A stretch of 64,000 nucleotides of DNA from Fusarium oxysporum f. sp. lycopersici 4287 (taxonomy: Eukaryota > Ascomycota > Sordariomycetes > Hypocreales > Nectriaceae), in contig NW_017264846.1 of NCBI RefSeq assembly GCF_000149955.1, positions 230,499-294,498 on the forward strand, given 5' to 3'. Position 1 is the first letter of the stretch, and each line of letters starts with the position of its first letter. Position numbers and translations under genes: made by a program. Positions 9,496 through 19,522 of the stretch are shown piece after piece. The notes below the pieces were generated by a model. That model did not search any database. It had not been told where the DNA came from and saw only the letters and a list, made by a program, of their open reading frames with translations.

Positions 9496-11355
9496 ACGTA
9501 GATGATAAGCGGGTGTTACAGATAAGCGAGTGTTACAAAAATCCCTCATACACCTCACTTTCTATCTGATCAATTAATTCTCAACCACCCAATATGCCAC
9601 AATTAAATGAAGAGGCTAGAATTCTTCTTGCTCTTCAGGCGCTCCAAAATAACCCTAAGTTAAAGCTCCGACGAGCTGCAGAGATATATAAAGTTGGTCC
9701 TATGAAGCTATGGCGCCGACGCAAAGGCATACTCTCTATACATGATACTATCCCAAAGTCGCGGAAACTATCTGATCTAGAGGAACAGATCATAGTTCAG
9801 TATATTCTCGACCTCGATTCGCGAGGATTTCCTCCTCGGCATCGTGGTGTTGAAGAAATGGCCAATCGACTGCTTGCTGATCGCGATGCATCACCAGTTG
9901 GCAAGCGCTGGGCTATTAATTTCGTTAAGCGGCAACCAGAGCTTAAGACGCGTTTTCAGCGGAGATATGACTATCAAAGGGCTAGATGTGAAGATCCGAC
10001 TATTATTCGCAATTGGTTCAGGCTCGTACAGAATACAATCGCGAAGTATGGTATCCGATCAGATGATATCTATAACTTTGATGAGACCGGCTTTATGATA
10101 GGCATGATTGGAAGCGGTATAGTTATTACAGGCGCAGAGAGGCGTGGAAAGCCAAAATCTGTGCAGCCTGGAAATCGGGAATGGGTTACAGTTATCCAGG
10201 CGATTAATGCGGAAGGCCGGGCGATTGATCCATTTATCGTGGTTGCAGGCCAATATCACCTTGCCAATTGGTACCGAGAAAGCAACCTCCCGGCCACTTG
10301 GGCTATCGCTACGACCCAAAATGGCTGGACAGATAATGAGACGGGTCTCGAGTGGCTAAAGCACTTTAACCGATGCACAACTAACCGATCAACTGGTCCC
10401 TATCGCCTTCTAATCCTTGATGGTCACGAAAGCCACCACTCGGCCGATTTCCAGATATATTGTGAGGAGAATAATATTATCACGCTCTGTATGCCGCCTC
10501 ATTCATCTCATCTACTTCAGCCTCTTGACGTCGGGTGCTTTGGGCTGCTGAAAAAGGCATATGGTCGAGAAATTGAGCATCTGATCAGAAGCTCTATAAC
10601 GCATATTTCCAAGACCGAGTTCTTCCCGGCCTTTTATGCCGCTTTTCAGGCCACTATGACCGAGAAGAATATTAAGGGAGGTTTTAAGGGAGCTGGCCTT
10701 GTTCCTTTTGACCCAGAAAGTGTAGTCTCAAAGCTTGATGTGCAGCTACGGACTCCAACGCCTGCTGAGGAGGAAGCAGGCCAGGCACAACCTTGGACTT
10801 CAAAGACCCCAAAGACGGCAATTGAGGCCCAATCTCAGTCTGAATACCTTGAAAGGCGAATCAGAAGGCATAAGAGCAGCTCCCCAGAGTCAATAATTGA
10901 AGCTTTAAAGTCAAATACTAAAGCAACAAAGGCAGTTATGCATGAGGTTGTCTTATTGAGGAGTGAGCTCCGAAATCTTCGAGATGCAAATGAGATACTA
11001 AGCCGGCGCCGAACGACAAAAAGGACTAGATTACAGCAAGGAGGGGCGATGACTGTACAGGAAGCATCACAAGTAATTGATCAGATGGATGTTGATACAC
11101 AGCTAGTGAGGGAATCATCGAGAAGTGGTAATCAAGCAAGGTCGATGCGACCGGGTATTCGGCGTTGTGGGGTATGCGGCAAAGCCGGCCATAATGTAAG
11201 GACCTGTCAGGTAGTTATTGAGACCCCTGGGGAAGAGTATAGTGAGTGATTTTAATTGATCAGATAGTTTATGTTGTTTTTAAATGGATTGAAAGTATAA
11301 AGGTTGAGATTTTTGACTCGCTCACTTGTCTGACCCACTCACTTATCAACCACGT
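9496..11355 (+). mobile_element. Intact-looking pogo-type DNA transposon, 1.86 kb
   Basis: Imperfect terminal inverted repeats of about 50 bases bound the element. The left end starts ACGTAGATGATAAGC, and the reverse complement of the right end starts ACGTGGTTGATAAGT. Each TIR carries two GATAAG/ACAAGTG-like subrepeats. A TA dinucleotide abuts both ends, as expected for pogo insertion. The element starts 22 bases after the stop codon of the PEP synthase pseudogene. It encodes a full-length transposase, so it may be active or recently so. A decayed relative lies at 39489. Confidence 0.85.
9594..11249 (+). CDS. pogo-type transposase, full length
   Basis: This single exon of 551 residues begins with a Psq/CENP-B-like helix-turn-helix (about residues 5-50), followed by a second DNA-binding region (GFPPRHRGVEEMANRLL, about 80-130). 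The DDE endonuclease core has aspartates in YNFDETGF (about 165), LILDGHESH (about 279) and LLQPLDVGCFG (about 315), the last two separated by 35 residues (DDxD type). The basic C-terminal part ends in a CCHC zinc knuckle (CGVCGKAGHNVRTC, about 525-538), better known from retroelement proteins. No stop or frameshift is present. The enzyme would cut and paste the surrounding element. Confidence 0.92.
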   Translation: MPQLNEEARILLALQALQNNPKLKLRRAAEIYKVGPMKLWRRRKGILSIHDTIPKSRKLSDLEEQIIVQYILDLDSRGFPPRHRGVEEMANRLLADRDASPVGKRWAINFVKRQPELKTRFQRRYDYQRARCEDPTIIRNWFRLVQNTIAKYGIRSDDIYNFDETGFMIGMIGSGIVITGAERRGKPKSVQPGNREWVTVIQAINAEGRAIDPFIVVAGQYHLANWYRESNLPATWAIATTQNGWTDNETGLEWLKHFNRCTTNRSTGPYRLLILDGHESHHSADFQIYCEENNIITLCMPPHSSHLLQPLDVGCFGLLKKAYGREIEHLIRSSITHISKTEFFPAFYAAFQATMTEKNIKGGFKGAGLVPFDPESVVSKLDVQLRTPTPAEEEAGQAQPWTSKTPKTAIEAQSQSEYLERRIRRHKSSSPESIIEALKSNTKATKAVMHEVVLLRSELRNLRDANEILSRRRTTKRTRLQQGGAMTVQEASQVIDQMDVDTQLVRESSRSGNQARSMRPGIRRCGVCGKAGHNVRTCQVVIETPGEEYSE

Positions 11356-11847
11356 TATGTAGTTATCATTAGTGATATATATTTGTTAGTAATAGTCGAG
11401 GCCGATCAATTTGACTCTGTCATCGTATATCTGATTTGCTTGTAGATCCATTCCGCATTGACAGAGTACTGACTGCTTGCTATAAGAGGAATTGCAAGCC
11501 GTAAGAATAAACTCTAGGCAGCTAACACAGGTAACAAAAAACACGGTATAGAATACTGACTGCAAATTGCAACAGCTGGATAGGTACAACAAAACTCGCG
11601 ATTGGTGTTACTTGCGCATGGCCTTGTGGAAATCGAACACGGCTTCTTTCAATGACCTGACATTATCAATAGAATAATAATTCGTAACACGGAAGCCCCC
11701 TAACTCTCCGGAGGAAATGATCTTTTACTTGCAAACTGCATGTGCCCCAGTGCTTGACAGATGCACCTCACATGCAACCATACTTGTGATGAATGGTGCT
11801 AGAATCATATTAGCTATTACTTAAAACACTGCGAATCGGAAACATCA
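11356..11847. other. Direct-repeat copy and unassigned intergenic DNA
   Basis: The first 16 bases are the right copy of the direct repeat that flanks the pogo element. The rest separates the element from the 3' end of the dehydrogenase gene; no gene or structured element is visible. Confidence 0.5.
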
Positions 11848-12885
11848 TCACCACCAGTCTCGTTGGATCGACTCAACACTTTCTTTCACTAGTTTTCCCG
11901 ATGCCTTTACCGCAACCTCCTCCCCAGCATCCAAAGACAACGGAACTGAACTCAGAATCCCCTTTCTTCCAATAACAGCAGGCATACTGAGACAACATCC
12001 ATACTGCTCTTGAAAGTGACTAACGGGGTATACCGCACGCTTGTCCAAGATAACAGAACAGCACAAATTAGCAGCGACTGAAGCAATCCCGAACGGCGCA
12101 GAGCCTTTACCCCGTATGATACTTTGCGATCGACGCTTGCAGATTAGTTCAATTCTATTGCGATCAAGAGCATTGAACATTTGTACGTCAGCATTAGGGA
12201 CCGCGCCAATGCTTGCTGAAGACCAGGTGACTACTTGGTCTTCCCCGTGACGGCCCACGACGAATGCATCTACAGCAGACGGTGATACCTATAATGGTGC
12301 TGTATTAGAGAGACTGAGACGTTTGTTAGAGTCGCGGGTACTCACCAAAGCACGAGATGCAACCATCCCACGAAGTCTATAAGTGTCGAGAGTAGTACCG
12401 GTGCCGATGACCTGAGACGGAGGAAGTCCCGCCATGTCTTTGGCGAGGGATGTTAGCAAGTCAACAGGATTTGCCACAACCAGCAAAACCGTGTCAGGTC
12501 GGAAAGGTTTCATCGCCTCCATCACCTCACGTATCATCGAAGTGTTCCGAGACGTATAGTCAACCGTTGTCTGCCCTTGAAAGAACCATAAGTCTGTAGC
12601 AAAAACAAGTATACTTGGACGCTTACCTAACGTGTGTTTAGATGCAGCGGTTATGACCACGAGGTCGCTCTGAGCGGCCTCACGATACGTGGCTGGACGT
12701 ACACGTGTACTGCTATTAGTACTGTAGATGACATCGGAGAGATCTTCGATCTGAGCATTTCTCAGATTGAGATCGAGGTCGACGAGAAGCAACTCGCCGG
12801 GGATAGAATTCAGTGCAAGGTTATAAGCGACGGCACCGCCGACTTCGCCGACGCCTACAATCGCTACTCGAGATGCTGAGCCCAT
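11848..12885 (-). CDS. L-lactate dehydrogenase-like NAD-dependent oxidoreductase, three exons
   Basis: The model is complement(11848-12288, 12346-12575, 12627-12885). The introns at 12576-12626 and 12289-12345 have GTAAGC and GTGAGT donors, and the CDS is 930 bases (309 residues). The start is the ATG at 12885 (MGSASRVAIVGVG). The family interconverts lactate or malate and the keto acid. Visible parts are the Rossmann glycine motif GVGEVGG (about 11-17), a VVANPVD block, LDTYRLRG with a substrate-binding Arg, and the catalytic-His motif GRHGEDQ. The substrate-specificity loop is unusual: TAASKHTLGQTT replaces the usual TAGARQKPGETR, so both the Gln and the loop Arg are absent. Substrate assignment is therefore open. 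A MITE begins 165 bases upstream of the start. No lesion is visible. Confidence 0.85.
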
Positions 12886-13050
12886 TGTGTGCAGTTGAAT
12901 AACTCGGGGGATTGATCTCCCATCGTGCATAAAAATGTGCCGTGTTTTATAAAGGTCAAGAGATGAGTTTATGACTTGCGGCGTAATTAGAGTTTGCGGT
13001 GTTCTGATGGTGTTCTGATGTCTGATATTAGTGGCTGTCAGAGTAGCAAG

Positions 13051-13724
13051 CAGTGTTGCTAATAATATAAACAATACGATATTGCCAATATGGACCCCCT
13101 CGCAATATTATTGTATTGTCAAGGGGTGCATATTGTATTACCCAATATGAACATGGCTCATATTGTATTTATTACCAAGAACCCAATATATTGGCAGTGT
13201 GACAATACACCCAATATATTCCACGTGACCCCATCACTAAACTGCTTCTGCACAAATCTCGTCGCCAAGTCGACTGAAATTGACGATTCTCTTCGTTGTG
13301 ACCATTTTACCAAATGGAGGCGCTATTGAGGCATGGCGGTAAGTCTGTCTCGGCTCCACCATGACAAAGAAAATGGGCAGAGGCGACGATGGCCAATGTC
13401 GGCAGGGGAGGTCCAGCCGAACATGGTTAGTACCAATCGTACCTCCCCTGATGCGTGGAAACAACGCGTGGCCACGTTTTAACCAATAAAATGCCAAGTA
13501 TCCCTGTCGCTAGTATAGGGTAAGACCTGCCCGCTACTCAAGAGGCAATTTCACCCCAGGACAAACATCCCAATATAAATAATATATTGTCAATATGGAC
13601 GCCCTCATATTATATTGTCGGAATATCAAAATCTTCATATCATATTGTCACAATATGAGAAAGCCCATACCATATGGGTTATATTGCAATATACTACTTT
13701 ATTGCCATATTATTAGCAACACTG
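13051..13724. mobile_element. hAT-type non-autonomous MITE, 674 bp
   Basis: The terminal inverted repeats are CAGTGTTGCTAATAATAT (13051) and its complement (ending 13724). The flanking 8-mers are GTAGCAAG (13043-13050) and GTAGCAGG (13725-13732), a 7/8 match to a hAT-type target duplication. Both ends are packed with ATATTG/CAATAT words (about 13070-13230 and 13570-13710), typical hAT subterminal repeats. The core (about 13240-13560) has no transposase reading frame. The element sits in the upstream region of the dehydrogenase gene. Confidence 0.85.
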
Positions 13725-14278
13725 GTAGCAGGGGAGGGTTACACGATAAGGGAGGTGTTATGACAGTTGTAATACGATTATCTGCAGGAAGCCACGATAA
13801 AATCAGATCATGGCTCGTTCCGTGTTTTCTAATGGGGTTATAAAGGTATTTTAAGAATGCCTTCACTGGCGGTTATATGCGGTTATAGTACTAACCGAGG
13901 TCCCTGATCTGACTGATGCACCTTTGCACGGTCACCTTGAGTTTCACGTATCGGAACATTATATTACGGTCTTCCAATAGTCAAATGACCCAATCAATAT
14001 AACGACGCCAGTGTAAGCTTATCTTTGGCGCATAAGTGGATCACTTCACATGCGAGTTAGTTGGTAATGGCCTGCACAATGACCAGAACTGACCTCTATT
14101 CTAAATATAGTTTGGAGGAGGCAATGCAATTGTATTACGAGATCTGGAGATTGAAAGCACTCCAGTCAAGTATAAAATGCCATCTCAAGCAGCCATGCGC
14201 TGACTTGATCATCATCAATAGCATCCGCTAGCTATCATAAGATTCAATCAATCGTTACACATCAACACCATTGTCATC
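13725..14278. other. Upstream region of the secreted-protein gene
   Basis: After the MITE target duplication this stretch has no coding signal. It ends in a plausible core promoter: TATAAAA at 14171 and a leader with CATCA repeats before the ATG at 14279. Confidence 0.5.
14171..14177 (+). promoter_or_regulatory. TATA box of the small secreted protein gene
   Basis: TATAAAA lies 108 bases before the ATG at 14279, a usual spacing for a fungal TATA promoter with a short leader. Inferred from sequence and position only. Confidence 0.5.
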
Positions 14279-14565
14279 ATGAAGGTTATCCCTCTTCTCA
14301 CCACTATGGCTGCCATCACAGCTGCTACTCCAGCTCCTAAAGGCTGTACGCCTGGAACCTACTCGTGCACGCCCGACCTCAAGGGCTGGCAGGTCTGTAA
14401 TGTCGACCGCACCTGGGTAGTGAGTCTCTCCGTTCCATGGCGGTGGATGACAGGAAAAGCTTATCCGGTTTTTAGTTCGCCGGTGTCTGTCCCCCGAAGA
14501 CTGGTTGCCTGTTTAACAAGCAGAACGGCTCGCCGTATTGCGTGCCCCCTGGCTTCCATTTCTAA
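14279..14565 (+). CDS. Small secreted cysteine-rich protein, 76 residues
   Basis: The model is exon 1 at 14279-14419, an intron at 14420-14475 (GTGAGT donor, TTTAG acceptor) and exon 2 at 14476-14565. An N-terminal signal peptide (MKVIPLLTTMAAITAATPAP) precedes a mature domain of about 55 residues with six cysteines: CTPGTYSC, then WQVCN, then VCPPKTGC, then PYCVPPG. Without splicing the frame runs into unrelated sequence; spliced, the cysteine pattern is regular. The family is common among fungal small secreted proteins, some of which are studied as effector candidates, but no activity is established here. Six cysteines suggest three disulphides. Confidence 0.75.
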
Positions 14566-14981
14566 TTGGGCTGCATTGCCGCGTCGTTGGGAAGTGTTGT
14601 TTTCTACTGCTTTTGTTGATTCTGTTCTTTACTCAACTCTTGGTGCTTACTCAGTGCGGTATACGAGGGCGCTGATTAGTGCATCTTGATGTCAATCCTT
14701 TGCTGACGACAATGTGGATATACTGCCAGCTCTTTGTAGATAGGCTTGTTCTTTAATGTATCTTGACTTTTGCTTTATTACATAACAATGCCCTGGATTG
14801 TAATGTCTAGTATATGCAGTGAAAGAGATACCTATTAATAGCCTAGTATCTGAGTAAAAGCAAAGATGCTAATAAGTTGAATCCCCAAGTTGCCAGCCTC
14901 AACAACTAATGATACAGCCAGGAAAGAATATGCACATTCCCCATCGGTTAAAACCAACTCCATATCACCAAAAGAATCCGT
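14566..14981. other. Convergent 3' flanks
   Basis: AT-rich sequence between the convergent secreted-protein gene and the minus-strand gene ending at 14982, presumably both 3' untranslated regions. Nothing else is visible. Confidence 0.5.
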
Positions 14982-15629
14982 TTAGACAACCTTCTCGTAT
15001 TTGTAATGTGTATCAACAACAGTCTTTACTTCAACAGTTGTGTTCTCGCCAGTCTCTGCGACTGCATGGGCAACCACGTCATCCCCATATGGCCATTCCC
15101 CTTTCATCTTGTCCGGCGTGTCATACTCTGCATAATCAAGAGGATCAAGCAGCTTACGCGCTGCATTGTTTGCATCAGCCCGGTGAACAAAAGTCCCCTC
15201 TATTTGCATCTCCTGCACGCAGCCGGTTCGATCTTTATTGTAGTCGATGACGGTCTGCGTCACGTAGTAAAGCGAAGGTATTCCCTGGGGTAACATGATA
15301 GATCCATCGCTGTCTCCCAGAAGCTGTTCGGTGTTGGGTGTAGCCTGGATAGAGATCTGGAATACCTGACCTGCAGGAGCCTTAGCGTAGACCAGAACTC
15401 CATTGCCATAAGCCCAGTCTCTAGTGTGACTTGAATGTACGGCGTACTCGATGAAGTCTTCCGGTTCGTATCTCAGCGTATGGAGGACCCTGGAAGCCGA
15501 GTCTTTGGCGGAGTCGAGTGTCGTACGTGTGCCGAGAATGTAGATGGATCGTTTGGCCCCCGAAGGGTCTAGATGGAAGTCGATGACTGTTAGGATGACA
15601 TGGTAGAGGAGTTCGGAACTGTTCGACAT
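14982..15629 (-). CDS. Hypothetical protein with two homologous halves
   Basis: This intact single exon of 215 residues begins at the ATG at 15629. Two repeats of about 90 residues align: each starts with a V.T.TVIDY/FH..D.. strand, continues through an A..A...L..L.Y helix region, and reaches a W.YG..V..[YH]A[KV]A motif (WAYGNGVLVYAKAP near residue 72, WPYGDDVVAHAVAE near 179). It has no signal peptide or membrane segment. I have seen similar proteins only as uncharacterised fungal families. A small duplicated alpha/beta fold is likely; function unknown. Confidence 0.65.
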   Translation of the reverse strand: MSNSSELLYHVILTVIDFHLDPSGAKRSIYILGTRTTLDSAKDSASRVLHTLRYEPEDFIEYAVHSSHTRDWAYGNGVLVYAKAPAGQVFQISIQATPNTEQLLGDSDGSIMLPQGIPSLYYVTQTVIDYNKDRTGCVQEMQIEGTFVHRADANNAARKLLDPLDYAEYDTPDKMKGEWPYGDDVVAHAVAETGENTTVEVKTVVDTHYKYEKVV

Positions 15630-16393
15630 GATGAAGAACTTTCAAGTAGATATCAGGTATTTAAACAGAGAAGATGGTTTTTTTAATGAATAAGTCAGGT
15701 TTAATGACCCAAGAGCGCTCGAAGCGACTGAAGGGTCGACGTGAAAATATAGCCATATTGTCTGATGTGCATTTTGAAATCAGAGAACGCGTATCGTCAT
15801 AGTAGTCAAATGAACGACGCTGCGGGGATGTCTCGACATGTCTTCATTGGTCATGCGATAAAGGTGGCGCCCTCAAACTCAATTGAATCTGCCCGAAGTT
15901 TGTTAATCCCCCTGCCAGAAGATCCGCACCTGATCCTTGTCGTGTAGAGGCTGCCTTTTTCATTGCATTCAGAGCTGTCATATGTCAGTCATAAGAGTAA
16001 ATCGTGTTAAATTGTTAAACCCGGGTATTCAGCGAATTGGATCAATAGGATTTACTCACATGAACATCTGTGGCGTCTGAACGGCTGAAGGGGAGTGACT
16101 CGTCACATCACGTTGCGCGCCGTTGTGGCGTGATGCTAACGCTACGAATGGTATGTAATGGTGGTGTCCATCATATCATAGCCTAGAGCCTCGGAAACCC
16201 GTTCAAATGCTAACCTTCGATCAATTTCAGATGGGAGTTCATAAGGTAAAATTCATATCAAACGCAACATCCCAGTCACTTGCCTCTGTGAGGAATCTCG
16301 GTGGGGGGACCCATCCTTGCACTTCATAGCATTCATGTCTAGCTCTAGCATCACCCACTTGGGGAGCCCTGAGACCCCGACCCAAGCTATGCG
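15630..16393. other. Intergenic region upstream of two divergent genes
   Basis: No supported gene. The stretch separates the minus-strand hypothetical gene from the interrupted RING gene whose possible ATG lies at 16394. Confidence 0.4.
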
Positions 16394-16419
16394 ATGCTGG
16401 GGCGGTTGTCTCCAATTCT

Positions 16420-19400
16420 CAAGCTTCGAAATCGATCGACCAAACGATTTGATTGATTCGATTAATCGATTCGATTTCGATTTCGATCCATCAGCTAGAG
16501 CCTTCCAGTCGATCGATATCGATCGACTACAAGTCGTGATTGATCGATTTGATCGTCGATCGCCAAATTCGTCGGAAGTGTTAGATTAGGTATTATTTGT
16601 GGGGCCATTCCTCACTGCGCATCGGCCAGTACCATTGTAACCTTAACCTGACGCGTCACACAGCGCGACACGAGACAGACCCGTGTCCTTGGATGCTTGT
16701 CCAATGCTCTCTGCTCAAACATATTCAATTCAAGTAAACCTCATAGATTTGACACTTGCCAACGCGGTAGCCTACGGTCTAACCTCGGGTACTCTTTGTG
16801 GGACTCAGTCATTACCGTACCAATATATCATGGACTCTTTCGACGAAGAGGTAGAAGATGCCACCACCTCAATCCCACCGCCTTCTTCTGAGCTGTCAAC
16901 CAGCTCGGCTTCGACTAAGTATGCACCCAGCAAGTTTCCAGACTACGAGGCTTGGACGATTGATAAATTCGAGCGTTTCCCCGGCTTTACGATATGCCAT
17001 GACCCTTCTCGGGAGCGGACTTGGTGGCAATTCGGGTTTAGAATGAAGGATAATCGATCACAACCTCACAAGATTGTATGGATATGCGAGAGGTGTTTTC
17101 TTCGTAATAGGCTGAAGACTACAAATTATGTCTTCGTTGCTTCTACGGCAGGAGGTATCGTCTGGCATCTGAGTAGGGAACACAAGGTCGTGGTTGGTGC
17201 CATCCCCGCGCCCTATCCCATGTTGCTCGACGATAAGCACTGACTTGTCAGCCGCCTTGTGGAAAAATGACAGGTCCAGGTTCTAGGAATGGAGGTACAC
17301 AACGGAATCTACTCGATATGCTTCACGCCGATCCCACGAATCCTCGAGATCAAACCCTTGTCAGCAATTTGCGTTCATTATTCGACCCCACCGTGAACCA
17401 GCTGCTCCTGCTCGACTGGCTTACGTACCATAACCTCCCCTTCAATCTAGTAAACTCAGAGCGCTTCAGGCGACTCTTGCTCTACAATAACCCTTCTCTC
17501 CGGGAAGAGCAGATACCAAGCGACAGGACTCTCGTGAACCTTCTAACAAGTGAGTACAATCGAGCTAGCCAGGAAGTTCGCGTGCTTCTTCGAAAAGCGA
17601 GAAGTACGGTTCATTTTACCTTCGACGGTTGGACTTCCCGACAAAACGCATCATTCCTTGGCATCAATGCTCATTTTATTGACCGAGATTGGAAACAATG
17701 GAGAATTCTTTTGGCGTTACCACCTCTAAGGAATCGCCATACTGGTGCAGTGCTTGCGGATGAAGTTGCAGACACGATTTGTGCCTTCGACCTTCAAGAT
17801 AGGTACGCAACCATGACCAACGACTCCATCGGTTAGCAAGCCGAGCCAAGTATTCTAACTGTTATTCGACTTCAGAATCGGGTACTATACGTTTGATAAC
17901 GCTGCGAATAATGATACAGCTATGGAAGCACTCGCCGCTGAGTTCGACTTCGACAAAGATGAGCGTCGCATTCGCTGTGCCCCTCATTTTCTGAACTTGG
18001 CAGTCAGGGCTATGATGTATGGAAGTAAAAGCGACAACTTTGACGAACTGCTGGCTCACTGGGGCGACAAGGACTTCATGACGGAAGAGGACGAGCAACG
18101 CCAGTTATCCGACGCCATCAATGAACTTGGGAAGGACGACGACGACTTTGGCACGCCAAGCATGGAAGAAGACTTGGAGCTTGAGACAGCCCCGGAACAT
18201 AATCAGGAGCAGTGCCAGGTCCCTGAGATTATCAACGCTGAGTAGATGGACACATACCGTAAGTATGGGCCATTTGGCAAGCTACATAACATTGGCATCG
18301 CCCTTCGAACGAGCAGCCAACTTCTAGAGGACTTTTATGAAGCTCAACGACAGACCGCGCCAACCGAACCTGTACTTGCGTGGATTCAAAACGTCTGTAC
18401 ACGTTGGCAATCCGATGAGGCGATGGCCTCGCGCGCCCTGCTCAAGCGCTCGGCCTTAAACAGGATGCTCTCCATTATCGAGGAACGATGATCAGCCAAC
18501 GCGGTAAAGAACAAGACAGACCGGCAATATTGAAAGAAACTCTCTCCCTTGAGGAATGGAAGGTTATTGCGACAGTTCAGAAGATCCTCCAGCCGTTCAA
18601 GGTCGCCTCAAAGCAGCTCCAGCGCGAGGGCATTGCTGGTAAACGTTCAACATCGGGAGGGTTCGATGAGTATTTCCAGGTGGTGGAGATACTTCTTGAC
18701 CACCTTGAGCTGGCTGTCAAAGGGGTATTAATTGAAGAGAATGATGATCATGTTATGGAAGAGGTTCACCTATTCGATGACATGGATGCGAAGACCCGGA
18801 GACTTTTGAAAATTTACATTAAACTCGGATGGAAGAAGCTGAACTGCTACTATGGCAAGCTGACCTCAACCGCCTACGTAGCGGCAGTTGTATTTCACCC
18901 GTGTAAGAAATGGCGAACACTAGAGCAGCTTTGGAACCAGCTCCCGTCTCGTCAGACGTCGGAGTGGAGGAAGACTTATGAGGAAAACCTAACGAGAGTC
19001 TGGAAAGAGAAGTACAAGAACATGGGTCATGGGGTAGCTTGCAGTGCTGTTTCAGCTACTGAGAGCAATAGTGCCCTGGACTATATTGAGCGCCGACTAG
19101 CGTTTAGTCGATCACTCGTCCGGCCCGGCTCTCAAGAACGACAAAGCAAACGGCGAAGGCAGTCAGCCATGTTGCCAGTACAAGACGAGCTTGACCAGTA
19201 CTTGTCTGAGCCGCCAGTAGACAACATCGCGTACAAAGTCGATCCGATTGCTTGGTGGAGGGATGTCGGAGCGGTGCGGTTTCCTCGGTTATCTTTCATG
19301 GCTGTCGACTTTCTCACCATTGCGTCATCTTCTGCTGAAACAGAGAGATTTCAGCAGTTGCGGGAGGATGGTGACACCGCTTAGGTGCCGCCTGCGACGG

Positions 19401-19522
19401 CATATTGTAGCCATGGCCCAGTGTCTTCGTTCGTGGAGTAAGGCTGGGATCTACCAACCAGCTCTGCCCCTTGGTCTCCTTGAAGACCCTGCTCGATATA
19501 AATCGATCGATTTCGAAGCTTG
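16420..19522 (+). mobile_element. hAT transposon, 3.1 kb, with perfect 8-bp target duplication
   Basis: The terminal inverted repeats are CAAGCTTCGAAATCGATCGA at the left and its complement at the right (CGATCGATTTCGAAGCTTG ends at 19522; 19 or more bases match). The flanking duplications CCAATTCT (16412-16419 and 19523-19530) are identical. The left subterminal 150 bases are filled with ATCGATCGA/TCGATTCGA words. The transposase inside has only a few lesions, so insertion is fairly recent. Confidence 0.93.
16830..19460 (+). pseudogene. hAT transposase, mildly decayed (copy 2)
   Basis: The likely start is ATG 16830 ([10 protein letters not shown]). A BED-like domain follows (WICERCF and HLSREHK, about residues 90-125). 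The core includes [17 protein letters not shown] (catalytic Asp) in the 17267-17836 block and [19 protein letters not shown] after an intron near 17804-17875. The C-terminal dimerisation region has PIAWWRDVGAVRFPRLS and SSAETER (about 19240-19345). Lesions are TAG at 18243-18245, a frame change near 18488, and a second near 19345, after which the normal ending continues in another frame. It would have mobilised the element at 16420-19522. Confidence 0.85.

Noticed and set aside
12886..13074. N-terminal extension of the dehydrogenase up to an ATG at 13074
   Set aside because: The added residues lie partly in the MITE and the conserved protein starts at MGSASRV (ATG 12885).
13070..13710. CRISPR-like spacing of ATATTG/CAATAT words
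   Set aside because: Words are short, irregularly spaced and sit at the two ends of a MITE with TIRs and a target duplication; CRISPR arrays are not expected in a fungus.
16317..16589. 90-codon frame rich in Asp/Arg/Phe
   Set aside because: Mostly a translation of the CGAT-rich subterminal repeats of the hAT element.
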